Below, piece by piece: positions 42,138 to 52,590 of a stretch of DNA of 64,000 nucleotides (its first letter is position 1; each line of letters starts with the position of its first letter). Below the pieces are notes generated by a model. It did no database searches and was not told the origin of the DNA. It saw only the letters and a list, made by a program, of their open reading frames with translations. The translations under genes and the position numbers were made by a program. This DNA comes from Akanthomyces muscarius. Lineage: Eukaryota > Ascomycota > Sordariomycetes > Hypocreales > Cordycipitaceae. Where the stretch lies: NCBI RefSeq assembly GCF_028009165.1, contig NC_079243.1:3906001-3970000 (forward strand), read 5' to 3'.

Positions 42138-43223
42138 CTAAAAGATCGGAATGGAGGCATTGACCGAGTAGTCGACGTTCTCCTCGCGCGTCTCGATGCG
42201 CTCCGTCTTGGTGTTGAAGATGGTGTCCCAGAAGCGCGTCTGCTTGCCGTAGTTGTGGCTCTTCTTCCAGCCGGTGCGGTGGTGCAGGTCGTGGTCCTCG
42301 ATGACGAGCTCCATGTTGAGGTACTTGAGGAGCGGTGCGGCCGTCAGAGCCGGGGCGCCGCGCACGCGCAGGCCGCTGTGGCCGAAGAGCTCGACGAAGA
42401 TGACGTACTCGTAGCAGATCCAGGTCTCGTAGAAGCCCATCGGCAGGCCCATAGCCTTGCAGCTGTAAAAGGCCAGCACGGGGATGACGACAATGTCAAA
42501 GAGCTCCTGCCAGCCGTCGGCGTACAGCGACAGCAGCGTGTTGGGGTGCTTGGTCAGGTGGTGCGTGCGGTGAAACTGCCACAGCCACGGCACGTCGTGC
42601 ATGGCGCGGTGGTACCAGTAGAACCAAAAGTCGACCATGATGGGGTACACGGTGAGCTCGATGAAGAGCCAGGCCAGCGGCCAGCCAATCAGCGAGTCGA
42701 CCGTCTTGCTCGAGTCCCATGCGAGGCCGATGGCCATGGCGGGGCGCAGTGTCGAGGTCATGAGCAGCGAGGTGACGACCTCGCGGACGCGCACGTCGGG
42801 GACGCCGTCACGGGCGTGCTTGTCGCCGTCGAGGTAGCCCCAGATCTGACCCAGCTTGCGGATCGTCTGGATCTCGCGAATCGCCGTCACGTTCAGCCAC
42901 GCGCCGTAGAGGAAGAGTGCCCAGCCGAGCGTGAGGTTCTGCCCGGTGTAGCTCGAGTAGGCGTAGTGAATGAGCATGGGCACGGCGGCGTACCCCAGCA
43001 CCCATTTGTGTATGCTCCACGCGGACGAGTTGGGCACCTTGTCTGTCTTCTGGAAGACGGGGATGGGCGCGTTGAGCTCTTCAGGGTAGACGGCCAGGAT
43101 CTCGAAGAACCAGTGCCATATCGTCCAGGTCTTCTTGTCGGCGGCCTGCCATGTGGACTTGATCGAGTCTTTGGGGTTGCGCCGCACGGCGGACGCCGTT
43201 ACGGTCTCTGTCTCTGTCGACAT
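42138..43223 (-). CDS. fatty acid hydroxylase / sterol desaturase superfamily enzyme
   Basis: A single exon encodes 361 residues. The three histidine boxes of the di-iron membrane oxygenase family are intact: WYHRAMH (H205, H209), QFHRTHH (H218, H221, H222) and DHDLHH (H311, H314, H315). Several hydrophobic helices flank them, so the protein should sit in the ER membrane with the di-iron site facing the cytosol. Family members hydroxylate or desaturate sterols, sphingolipids or alkyl chains using O2 and cytochrome b5. The ~35-residue polar N-terminus is not a secretion signal. The substrate cannot be read from sequence; it does not look like the canonical Erg3 or Erg25 paralogue. A TATA box at 43333-43342 precedes it by about 110 nt. 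Confidence 0.9.
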   Translation of the reverse strand: MSTETETVTASAVRRNPKDSIKSTWQAADKKTWTIWHWFFEILAVYPEELNAPIPVFQKTDKVPNSSAWSIHKWVLGYAAVPMLIHYAYSSYTGQNLTLGWALFLYGAWLNVTAIREIQTIRKLGQIWGYLDGDKHARDGVPDVRVREVVTSLLMTSTLRPAMAIGLAWDSSKTVDSLIGWPLAWLFIELTVYPIMVDFWFYWYHRAMHDVPWLWQFHRTHHLTKHPNTLLSLYADGWQELFDIVVIPVLAFYSCKAMGLPMGFYETWICYEYVIFVELFGHSGLRVRGAPALTAAPLLKYLNMELVIEDHDLHHRTGWKKSHNYGKQTRFWDTIFNTKTERIETREENVDYSVNASIPIF

Positions 43224-43332
43224 TGTGGCGAATTATCCGTGTTTGTGTGTAAACAATGTCTTTATGGATGGTGAGATGAAACGTGTTGTGATGGGTCAAG
43301 AATTGTGATGAAGTGCAAAGGATCTTTGACCT

Positions 43333-43342
43333 GTATATATAT
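43333..43342 (-). promoter_or_regulatory. TATA box of the fatty acid hydroxylase gene
   Basis: An alternating TA run (ATATATATAC on the minus strand) lies about 110 nt upstream of the ATG at 43223. Confidence 0.5.
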
Positions 43343-43661
43343 TTGCCACCCAGGGAGACGTCTGAGTGGTGGTGTGCTGTCAAAGTTGAAAGAGGAACAT
43401 GGAACTTGCCCAAACACGCTACGTAATAGTTAAATCAGTGGGGATGGAGCCGTTCACATGCCAAAACCCCAGTCCTGTGCCTGAAATTGGTTGGGGCGGA
43501 AGGGCATGGAGGATCGAGTAATCAGGCCCTTTCCCCGCTTCGGACCCGTGCGCTGATGAAAGAGGCCAAAATCTTGAGTATGAATCGATGGCTATTGGCT
43601 TGGATCATGGTATACGTCAGGAACCCGAGCGCATAAGCGTGCTTGCGCGGCTGTTGACTCA

Positions 43662-44054
43662 CTATATATTACGCGGGGGCCAGATCAGTGTAGTATTTCC
43701 ACTCTCGCATCATTCCCCTCTCTTATTCCCCTCTCTCAACATCTTTTTCTTTGCACTTTAGACATGTGAGTTTGCATGTGCTTATACCAGTCACTTTGCG
43801 GGAAAACGGAGACGGGCTGACTCCAGGCTCCTGTCCACCAGATCTTCAAACCACTGAGAGCAACTAGTCTCTCAGGATGTCCGCGATTCTCCCGTCAAAC
43901 GGCAAACAAAAGGCCTGATTCTCTTCGTTTCTCACAAGATGATTCCTTTGACTCAATACTTTGCCACATGCACACATCAGGCGGTCGCACCACTTTCTTG
44001 GAAACCCCAACCCTGATCGAACGGCGGTGCATCGACTCTAAGCCGCTTTGGTAA
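43662..44054 (+). pseudogene. orphan promoter plus broken gene start, possibly old-yellow-enzyme-like
   Basis: A TATA box (CTATATATT, 43662-43670) is followed by a CT-rich leader and ATGTGAGT at 43764, then a CTCCAG acceptor at 43826. The frame after it (43827-44054) starts APVHQIFKPLRATS and stays open for 75 codons. The layout fits a gene whose first codon is followed at once by an intron, with one base lost so that ATG now abuts TGA. The short N-terminal phrase resembles NADPH dehydrogenase (old yellow enzyme) starts, but nothing later supports that identity. Confidence 0.3.
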
Positions 44055-45971
44055 TGGGTTTTGCCCAATTGGTCTACGAAGAGGGGTAAGGCGACTTTGT
44101 GCCTCGGCAGCAGGTAACACTGACATGGGTGCAGCATTGCCGTGTGCGCCACGCAGCGCCACGTCACGGTCAGCCCTGTGAAATCGCGTGTCTCGTCGGT
44201 CGCACAAGACAACTTCATGTTGGTGGGAAATTGTCAACATCCTAGGGAGAAGTACGCACGACTCGTAAGCTGCTTATGAACTCCGTGACACGTTGGCGTG
44301 TTTTTGCGGCAATTCTTTGCCAGCTCTCGAGCCAAGTTGCTCTGTTACTTTGCCCCCAGGGTTGTGACCGCGCGACACATGCTTCGCACGACTTCACGAG
44401 TTGCACCAGTAGACTCGCTTCTCGATTCTTTCGAGAGGATTGAAGCAACTCGCCATGAAGAGGAGATGGCCACTTTTTTTGAGCAATACTCGCATGACTT
44501 CATTTTGCATTGAAGCGAATGTAAAGCGAACATAAGCCTGACTTGGCAGAATATCTAGAAGACAGATATGGTGCAGGGGAGTTGCTGGTACTTATATCAT
44601 ACCTATCAGCGGCCTTATCTTGTGCAGATTGATTGTCGTTCGTGAGCGTGGCACATGATTGGCCAAAGCTAAAACCGTCGCAGGCGCTGCACCTTTTGAG
44701 CATTCAGAGAGGCTACAAGTTGCTGCGCCATGGCACATCTTTTTGCGGTGATGGTGGAGGAGCAGGAAATGTGTGGTTGGACGTATATTAGCCAATTGGA
44801 GTTTCACAAAATTAGACATCGTGTCGTCATAAGAACTGTTGGATGGTAAGTGTTGTGGTGCAAGCCGTGACACAAAAAAACCCTGCTCCCTCTTTAGTCG
44901 AGCCCTAAAACCCCCGTTTGCCGTACCTTTGTACCTTCAATGGTTGCTTTGTAGAGCTCTGCAAAACTTACTTGATCCTCCCTTTGCAGTCCAAGACAAA
45001 TGCTGCTGGCCAATGCTGATACTCACGATCGCTGTCCATTCCGCCCATTCCGAATCAGTGGTAGGAAATGTGGAGAGAACTACCAATGCAGCGCAAAGTG
45101 ACGTCGTGCCGGCGGTTTTCGGTAAGATGAACCCATCTCTAAATCTCTTGGCTGAAGACCGATTTCTCCTCGACTGTCCTCCGAATCAAGTCAACCAGGA
45201 ACAAGGACAGGGATCATGATCAAAAACCAGGGTAAAATCGTTCCAACTTATTGAGTGATCAGGTTGACAGGGAAGTTACCTCTGGAGAGTTTCGTCTTGC
45301 AGGATGTTTCCGGCCAGCCGGCACAACGAGACGGAGCCACAAAAATGGTCTACTTGACCATGGCCGAAACGGGCCACCCCTGGTGCCGATCGCATCGATG
45401 CTGCAAGCCTGCGGAAAATCATCACACCCGATCGCTGCTTTTGGCCCAGCTGCTCGGTTCGGATGGCGGCGACAAGAATGGATGACAATGTTTCAAAGTC
45501 AAAATCCTCAGCGACCGGTGCAAGCAGCTCGAACCAACGGCTGCTATGACGCCGGCCACCTTCTGCTAGAGGCTTGACATACATCATTCCGCGTCATACC
45601 TCCAGCGACGAAACTCTGATTACTGACCAGGCCGCTTCCTTCAGCTGGTTCTGCTCTGGATGGACGGCACTGATTGGCGACCGCAAAAGCTTTTGCTCCA
45701 CGATGCGGGATGTGAGGATTGATAGCTCGCCTATCCGGGCCTAGTTGCAAACGTATGCAAGCGAACTGCGCTGCACACACCTAGCGTAGCTGACGACGAG
45801 TATCAGTTTTGCAGCTAGAGTTATTGAGAAATGATACCAAGGTAGAGAGCATGGACGAGAGCAGGTTTGGGCTCTCGGGCACAGCCGATGTTTTCAGCTT
45901 GGGAACCCAGTGACGTGATGCAAACTCAAGAATCGATGATGCAGAAGGGTCTTCCAGGGACCATGAGCTAG

Positions 45972-45980
45972 TATATATAT
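45972..45980 (+). promoter_or_regulatory. TATA box of the histidine-rich allergen-like gene
   Basis: TATATATAT lies about 105-112 nt upstream of the ATG at 46084 and is followed by a CT/AC-rich leader without ATG, the usual architecture of strongly expressed mould genes. Confidence 0.6.
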
Positions 45981-46083
45981 CCATCTTTGTTCTCACAAGT
46001 CCAAACCGCTTCTTTATTCTTGTATCATCACAATCTCATAACTTTTCCACAACTACAACTCATCTACTCAAAAATTATACACA

Positions 46084-46912
46084 ATGGATAAAGCTAAGAA
46101 GGCCGTTTCCAACTTCCTTTCCAAGGATGGCAAGCACGACACCACCATCGACCAGGATGTCCGTGATCCCGTTGTCAAGGAGCAGGTTCGCCCTCAGAGA
46201 CACGAGGAAGTTATCACCGCTGTTGATCAGGAGATCCACCAAGACCATCACCAGACTGTCGTGCAGCCTCTCAACGTCAAGGAGACCCTGTAAGCCACCG
46301 TGCCGTCATGCACTCAACTATCACGAACAGCTGCTAACATATCACGTCTCCAGCCCCGAGAAGCACTCGCACAACATGGTCGGCGTGAACGAAAAGTCGG
46401 TCAACCACGCCAACGAGGCCGAAACCAAGGCCGCTCTGAAGCAGGACGCCGCGCAGTACACCAGCGAGCGCAACGTCGCCGACACGGAGCACAGCACGTC
46501 GACCGGCGCCGCCATCACCGGCCAGCGCACTCACCACCACGTCCACCACCACGTCCAGCCCGTGATCCAGAAGGAGACGATTCAGCCCGAGGTTGTGCAC
46601 ACGACGATTCCCGTCCACGAGGTGCACCAGGCGGCGGCCATCCACCACGAGACCACCATCCTGCCCACCAAGACCATGGAGGAGTTCCTCGGCGGCAGCG
46701 GCGGCAACGTCGCCGCCTCGTCGACGCCCAAGAAGATTGCCGAGTTTGACGGCTGCCCCAGCCTCAAGGATAAGGCGCTCCAGAAGGAGCAGGAAGCCGC
46801 CCACGGCCACAGCCACGGCACCACCGACGCCATCGGCAGCAGCAAGACCAAGACGGCGGCCAATGGACTGGGTCAGACCACACAGTCCAAGACACCCGTC
46901 AACGCTGCTTAG
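46084..46912 (+). CDS. histidine-rich allergen-like hydrophilic protein
   Basis: Exon 1 (46084-46289) and exon 2 (46354-46912) join in phase across a 64-nt intron to give 254 residues. The product is very hydrophilic, with no signal peptide or membrane helix. It starts MDKAKKAVSNFLSKDGKHDT. Repeated modules follow: VRPQRHEEVITAVDQEIHQDHH, then QTVVQPLNVKE; and later RTHHHVHHHVQPVIQKE (residues ~127-143) with EVVHTTIPVHEVHQAAAIHHE. Such proteins are commonly annotated as allergens in ascomycetes and behave like stress-induced hydrophilins. Their mechanism is unknown. The HHHVHHH cluster could bind Ni, Zn or Cu, which is inference. A strong TATA/CT-leader promoter suggests high expression. Confidence 0.8.
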
Positions 46913-48853
46913 GTTATTTTGATTGAGCGCTTTTAACGATATCTATATCCCGATAGTTGATTAATTAATTGTACTATTACGAGCTCTTTTGTGTATAGCA
47001 GCCCGTGAAATGAGGGATAACAAACTCAACAATGTCATGATTTTGAGATCTTATGTAAATATGGACAATTCCATCACATATTCTCACCCCGCGGCCACTT
47101 CGTCATATTTTGTTACGCAAGACACTTTTCTTCCTGGTACAAGTGTCGTTGAACGCCTCTCTTGTGGCGCGTTCGGATCTGCACTGGTGGCTACCTGGCT
47201 CGTCAGCCATCCGACCATGGCGACCATTATCCCTGAACGCCAAAATTAGAGTTCGGATAGTTTACAACGCCGCCTCTGCCGGAGGATTTGCATCATCTTG
47301 GCGCCATCTGCATAAAGCACAACGTCAATCACTGAAAGGCTGAAGGGAAAAGGGCGATGAAGCCTTCACTACACCGCTGCATTCAAGTCTCCGAAGCACA
47401 TCCCTTTTGCTGAGGATTAATTCACGGACTGTTAGGAATAAATGGCATAAAAAAGCATCAGGCTCGGTAGCGCCGGTGGGACGACGTCATCGAAGGTGGG
47501 CGATCTCTCTGGAGGATCGAGCAACTGGTGGAGAACGAAACGCTTTCAGCTACCCCAGTTGCATGCTTGAGCTTAGCAACGTATTGGGCCGTTTTTCAAG
47601 TGATGTTTCAATAGCTCGTCCATTTCTATCCACTGTTTCGACGTCGAAACCGGGCCAAAGCATCCGTTGTGCGCACACATGCGGGAAAGATGACTATCGA
47701 CCTCGCGGCGAGGTCTGAGACATGGGACTTGCACTAACACCAGGCACTCCGTGCGACAGTAGAATCCAAACGTTCATTCCAAGCTGTCGGTAGAGTCCCA
47801 ACACCTAGGATTCTCACAAATAGCGCCTGCATCACATTCCACATAGTTCATATTCTGAGCACAAGTCCATTACTAGTGCCGACGCTATATCGGATATCTT
47901 AAGAGGGACAAAAGATAGAAAAGCTTCTATAATAGTAATGCTAATATCCACATGACACGAGAGCGTCCATTTCTCTATACTATGCGCTACAAATCATCCG
48001 AACCGGGACCGATGCCGCCATCATGAAGCTCGCCGTCGTCCTCGCCGCTCCCCCAGCGCCACCTGCGGCCGCTTCTGCGTCCAACACACGTTCACCATGT
48101 CCGCCATGGCCACCCCGAGCGCCTCCAATAGGACCTCTGATGACCCCTTTGATAGGTTGAGCGACGCCGCCACAGCCATCAGCGACGCCATCAAGGGCGG
48201 CGCAAAGGGCAACAGCATCCTCGTCGGCGCGGGCACGCCCTCTAATGAGCAAGACGAGACGATTGGTCTCCTTGCGCCCAAGAACGTTCTACTCGGTGGT
48301 AGCGTACTCCCCGGCATTTTTTAAAACGGGCGGCAACTTCACTTTTTCCCTGGTTCGCCGCGGCACCGGAATTAGGCCAAGAGGATGAGGGAGCACGACG
48401 CCAGCATCACAAGTAGAATCATTCGCATCCTCTCCGAGTTGCAGACCTTTTTTTTGAACAGACCGGAGGCTGTTCATGAAAAAAAAGTGGCCGAACTCTA
48501 GAAGAGAATTTGCGTATTGGGGACGAGACGGGCCGAGAATGGGGATTGCAGTCAATGCACTGAGCATCACGCGGGTGTTGAATAATGCAGTCATGATCTA
48601 ACAATACAGTGACGACGCTTATGCCATATTTTGCAGATTTACTCAAGATGTATGTGTCTGCCCAGCCACGAAAGACACAACACAGCTCATCCCTTGTAGG
48701 TAAGTGGTCGCGTGCTCATCATTTTGGCATGAACTCATCTGTTAACTCCACCGATTCAGAGATATGTCATTAAAGTAATTTATCATTCTCTGACTCTCTT
48801 GCCCCCCTTTTACAAAAAGTGTGCAATGATAGCCTGCAATTCCCTTGCCCCTT
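46913..48853. other. 1.9-kb intergenic region with a possible small relic
   Basis: Besides the candidate at 48023-48324, no coding signal was recognised. The left part (46915-47060) is AT-rich 3' flank. Confidence 0.4.
48023..48324 (+). pseudogene. possible decayed small secreted-protein gene
   Basis: An ATG at 48023 opens a signal-like start (MKLAVVLAAPPAPPAAA). A different frame, open until 48324, carries on with CGRFCVQHTF, then SDDPFDRLSDAATAISDAIK and GLLAPKNVLLGGS. One frameshift would link them. Both halves are short and the composition is biased by GC, so chance is possible. Confidence 0.2.
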
Positions 48854-50449
48854 TTACATAAAGTGCATAATGACAGCCTCGCTCGCCTTGACCGGCACAT
48901 CCACCACCCCGCCCTCCACATTCAACACATCGCCATCGTTCCTCACCCCCTTTACCTCCTTTCCTCCACTCTCATACGTCCACTGGCTCCCCGCGTATGT
49001 CACCGTCTTGGCCCTCGCGCTCGCGCCCTTGGGGCTCGTCAGATGCACCACCCTGACCTTTGCCACGCCCGCCGGCACCTGCACCCTCACATGCTGCGCC
49101 AGCCTCGCCTCATCTTTGGATCGACACTTGCTCCAGTACCTAAGATTGACAATCGCCGCGCGCTTCGCCGTGCCGCCCTCGTAGGCCACATACGCGGCGA
49201 CGTTGGGCTCCAGCGGCACGTTCTTCACTTGGACGTTGCCCGCGGCGCCGACAAAGTCGGCCACGAACGGCTGCGCGTAGTAGTTCGCAAAGACCTGCGC
49301 CGAGAGGTTGCCTGAGGCGCCGGGCAGCCACAGGTCAAAGCCCGCGTGCATAATCTGCTGGAAGTGGAAGCGCGCGATGCCTAGCGACAGGCCGTAGAGC
49401 TGGAAGTCGACCTGCCACAGCGCGGAGCCGAGCGTCGCCTGGTACGCGTAGTCGTGCTTGGGGTTCAGCGAGTTGCCCACCTCGGACAGCACGTAGGGCG
49501 TCTTGGCCGTGCGGCCCGCGAGGAACTCGAGGTCGTCCCTGTACACGTCGAGACGCGAGGTGATGACGCCGTGGTCCATCAGGCCCGATGCAAGCGTGCC
49601 CGCGTGGCCGCCTTCAGTGTGGTAGTAGTGCCGCGCGACCTGCCTCACGGCGTGGTGGTTGTCGAGCCCCTGCTGCATGACGGAGCGCAGGCTCAGCGAA
49701 AACACGTCCTGCTGGGGCTGGGCCGGGTGCGACGACGTGTCGAGCGCCTGGAACTTGCGCGTGCCGCGCGGCAATCCCACCGCCGCGGCCACGGCGTCGC
49801 AGTAGTTTAGAAAGTTGGACACGTACGTGCCATTGTCCTGCTTGCCCTGCCAGGTCGGCGGGCCCAGACCCTTGGCCGGGTACAGATCCGGCTCGTTGCC
49901 CGGCTCGAAGCTATGGATCCTGTCGAGGCCAATCTTGCCCGTCGCGGCTTTCGCCCAGCGCACCGACTCTGCAATGTCCGGATTCGCCATGGGCACCTGG
50001 ATAATGTACTGCGCCTTCGGGAAGCTGTTGGCCGCAATGTCCCAGTACGCGGGTCCAATCGTCGTGTTGCCTATGTCCTGGTAGTTGTCCACCTCGGCAC
50101 GGGGTAGGGCCGGCGCGGCCTGGTCCTCCACGTAGCGGGCATAGTCGGCGCTGGTGCCGCCGAGGCGAATCAGCGGCTTGCCGCCCGTGCGGGAAAAGAT
50201 GGCGTCGACGAGGTTCTGCGAAAAGGCGTTGGGCGTGCCGTCGTCGTTGAGCGCGTAGTTGACAAACGAAGCCTGCTCAAAGGCCAGCGCCGGGAAGTCG
50301 GGGTCGATGAAGCGCGACGGGTCGGCCTGGATGGCGGGGATCTGCAGCAGCGAGGTCTCGTCGCGCGGCGCCTTGAGAGCGGCGGCGTCGACGACGACGC
50401 TGGCCAGCGACAGGGCAGCGGCCAGGGAGAATGCGTATTTGGACGCCAT
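48854..50449 (-). CDS. secreted GH79-type beta-glucuronidase-like glycosidase
   Basis: A single exon encodes 531 residues from the ATG at 50449; an upstream in-frame ATG at 50491 would bury the signal peptide. The signal peptide is residues 1-22. An (alpha/beta)8-barrel enzyme of clan GH-A is indicated by FEPGNEPD, whose Glu186 should be the acid/base, and by VLSEVGNS, whose Glu323 should be the nucleophile. Around them are IRLGGTSADYARY and HYYHTEGG. A C-terminal beta-sandwich-like region (~420-531) completes the fold. GH79 members include beta-glucuronidases and heparanase-like enzymes; in moulds they trim glucuronic acid from arabinogalactan proteins or proteoglycans outside the cell. Exact specificity is not predictable from sequence. 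Confidence 0.88.
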   Translation of the reverse strand: MASKYAFSLAAALSLASVVVDAAALKAPRDETSLLQIPAIQADPSRFIDPDFPALAFEQASFVNYALNDDGTPNAFSQNLVDAIFSRTGGKPLIRLGGTSADYARYVEDQAAPALPRAEVDNYQDIGNTTIGPAYWDIAANSFPKAQYIIQVPMANPDIAESVRWAKAATGKIGLDRIHSFEPGNEPDLYPAKGLGPPTWQGKQDNGTYVSNFLNYCDAVAAAVGLPRGTRKFQALDTSSHPAQPQQDVFSLSLRSVMQQGLDNHHAVRQVARHYYHTEGGHAGTLASGLMDHGVITSRLDVYRDDLEFLAGRTAKTPYVLSEVGNSLNPKHDYAYQATLGSALWQVDFQLYGLSLGIARFHFQQIMHAGFDLWLPGASGNLSAQVFANYYAQPFVADFVGAAGNVQVKNVPLEPNVAAYVAYEGGTAKRAAIVNLRYWSKCRSKDEARLAQHVRVQVPAGVAKVRVVHLTSPKGASARAKTVTYAGSQWTYESGGKEVKGVRNDGDVLNVEGGVVDVPVKASEAVIMHFM

Positions 50450-51251
50450 TTTTTGCCAGTGGGTGAGAATGAGGCACGCGACAGCAGACAAGAAAGAGGG
50501 GAAAGGGGGGGGATCTTATGAACCGTCCGGGGTAGTAGTGGCTCCGCCGTCAGCCCTGTCTTGTCTTGGAGTTGGAGTTGTTAGTTCGTTCCTTCAAGAT
50601 ATTATTAGAACTGAAGCTAGTGCAAGCTGCTCGTATTTGGGCTGAAAAGAGCTGGAAGTGGTGGTGTCGGGTTGCATTGGGGGCACCTGCCTGATTGATT
50701 GGGACTACGGCAATTGACTGGTAGGACTCTTTCATGTAACAAACGTACCATGGCGTCTTTGCGAAGCATCGTCGACAGTTGTTGCATTCCAGAGATACTC
50801 GTCGGTTGGGGGATCAACAGATTGCCGTTGGTGGCGGGGCGAAACAAGTTACGGCGCAATTCGACATGTCATACGAGGGAGCTGACGAGAAAATAACCCG
50901 AATTGTCCATTTAATGCTATCTATCACATCACTTCAAGAATAAGCTCACAATGAAAGCCCACGGAAGGCTTCTCAGCTGAAGACGACGGCGCAACGTACG
51001 GCTGAACGACATGCAGGGTACGTACCAATGTATTAAATGACCAACGCCACCATGCAGGGCGGCAATTCTGTTAGGCTAGAACAAAACTCCAGGCTCGAGT
51101 AGTCAAAAAAATGCCGACAGCCTAGGTATCAACTCCATATACAACAAAAGAAAGGTAAAAATGCTCAACCGCAACGCCGTCTACTTTGCCAATTTCAGCG
51201 CGTCATCCTCGCTTCGCTGTAAATGTCAATTTCCGCTGGCCACCATCTCAC
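50450..51251. other. intergenic region
   Basis: It holds the promoter of the GH79 gene and the 3' flank of the Hsp40 gene. Nothing else was recognised. Confidence 0.5.
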
Positions 51252-52590
51252 TTAGAGAATTTCCCTGAGCTTGGTCTTCTGCGCCGCCGACAAACTCGAC
51301 GGAAAGTTGACTTTGTACTTGATGATGAAATCACCTCTCTCGCCGGGCTTTTTACTTAAAGGCATCCCTAAGCCAGGATAGCGGTCCTCGCTTCCGGGCT
51401 GCGTGGGCCCGCTCTTGTCGAGATTGATCTGTTTCCCGTCGATGGTGGACACGGTCCTCTTCCAACCTGTCAGAGCCTCTTTGAGATCGAGAGTGACGGT
51501 TTGGATTATGTCGTTCTCTTCGCGCTTGTAGATGAGATGGGGCTTCTACAGGGTTTGTTAATGCAGGTACTTGGCGAGCATAGGTAACTCCGTTTCTTAC
51601 CTCTTCGACAACAAAATGCAAGTCTTGGCGTCCACCTTCGACTTGGTCACCGACGCCGCTAAACTTAATTTTGGAGCCTTTCTTGAGTCCAGCCTTGATG
51701 GGAACATTCAGGATCTTGTCAGACTGGATTCGCTTGCCAGTCTCATCAAACGTCTTGCGCTTGATCTTCATCTTTTTCTCGACGCCGTTGTAAAGCTCTT
51801 CCAGCGTCACCGGCAGGGGCCGCTCGACGGTTGAAATTTCGGGCTCTCGAGGGCGACTGCTGGTGCTGCCCCTCGGCCTGTGGCGCCCCGAGCGACCAGA
51901 GCTGCCAAATGATTGGAAGCCGTCAAATTCCTCGCTCATACCGGGCATGCCGCCGCCCATGCCCATTCCACCGTCGCGCATAAATTCCTGGAAGATCCTG
52001 TCCGCGCTGTCGAAGCTAAATCCGCCGGACGGCCCTCCATTCGTTTGGAAGTGAAAGGTGCGGCCTCCTCCGCCGCCGCCACCCATACCGCCAAAGTCGA
52101 AGCCCGGGGGCATGCCACCTCCACCGTCAAACGGGTTCCCCTGACCCCCGGCGCCTTGAGGAGGAGGTGCACCACCGCCTCCGAGCAGAAATTCGAGACC
52201 GTAGTCGTCGTATATTTTGCGCTTCTCGGGATCCGAGAGGATCTCGTAAGCTTGTGAACATTCTTTAAACTTTTCGGAAGAGTTGGGGTCGTCCTTGTTC
52301 TTGTCGGGGTGCCACTTGAGGGCAGCCTTTCTATAGAAGAAGTTAGCAAGCTGCGCATGATGTGAGGGGATTGGTGATGAGTAGAAAGCCAGCTGGGATG
52401 ATTTTGCTGCCGGCAGCATTGTCCTTTGGCAGTTCTGCTGCCGCAGGCGGAACTGCTGGATGCGGCATCATTGCCCCGCATTGGCTTTTGGGGCGAGCAG
52501 TTAAACGTACCTGTAACCCTTCTTGATCTCGTCTTGGGTCGCCTCAGGCTTGACGCCGAGCGTGTCGTAAAGCTTTGTTTCCTTAACCAT
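51252..52590 (-). CDS. Hsp40 co-chaperone, DnaJ class B (Sis1/DNAJB type)
   Basis: Exons 52590-52511, 52330-51601 and 51545-51252 (introns of 180 and 55 nt) join in phase to give 367 residues. The J domain starts [28 protein letters not shown] and contains the essential HPD (WHPDKN). A long Gly/Phe/Met-rich linker follows ([24 protein letters not shown]). The two C-terminal substrate-binding domains are seen as [40 protein letters not shown] and [21 protein letters not shown]. There is no zinc-finger CxxCxGxG repeat, so it is class B. It stimulates cytosolic Hsp70 ATPase and hands over unfolded clients. The first intron is long for this window; its donor (GTACGT) and acceptor (CTATAG) are consensus. 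Confidence 0.95.

Larger units (their letters stand above)
43224..46083. other. 2.9-kb sparse region with an orphan promoter
   Basis: It holds promoters of the hydroxylase gene and of the gene at 46084. Between them is one gene-start-like structure (43662-44054), described separately. The rest shows no protein-like frames. Confidence 0.4.

Noticed and set aside
42255..43274. Plus-strand frame of 339 codons opposite the hydroxylase
   Set aside because: The minus strand has all three histidine boxes in place; the plus frame is low-complexity Val/Glu/Leu/Asp sequence from codon bias.
43895..44240. Overlapping minus-strand frames of 87-107 codons
   Set aside because: No recognisable protein features; the plus strand of the same segment gives a better explanation as a broken gene start.
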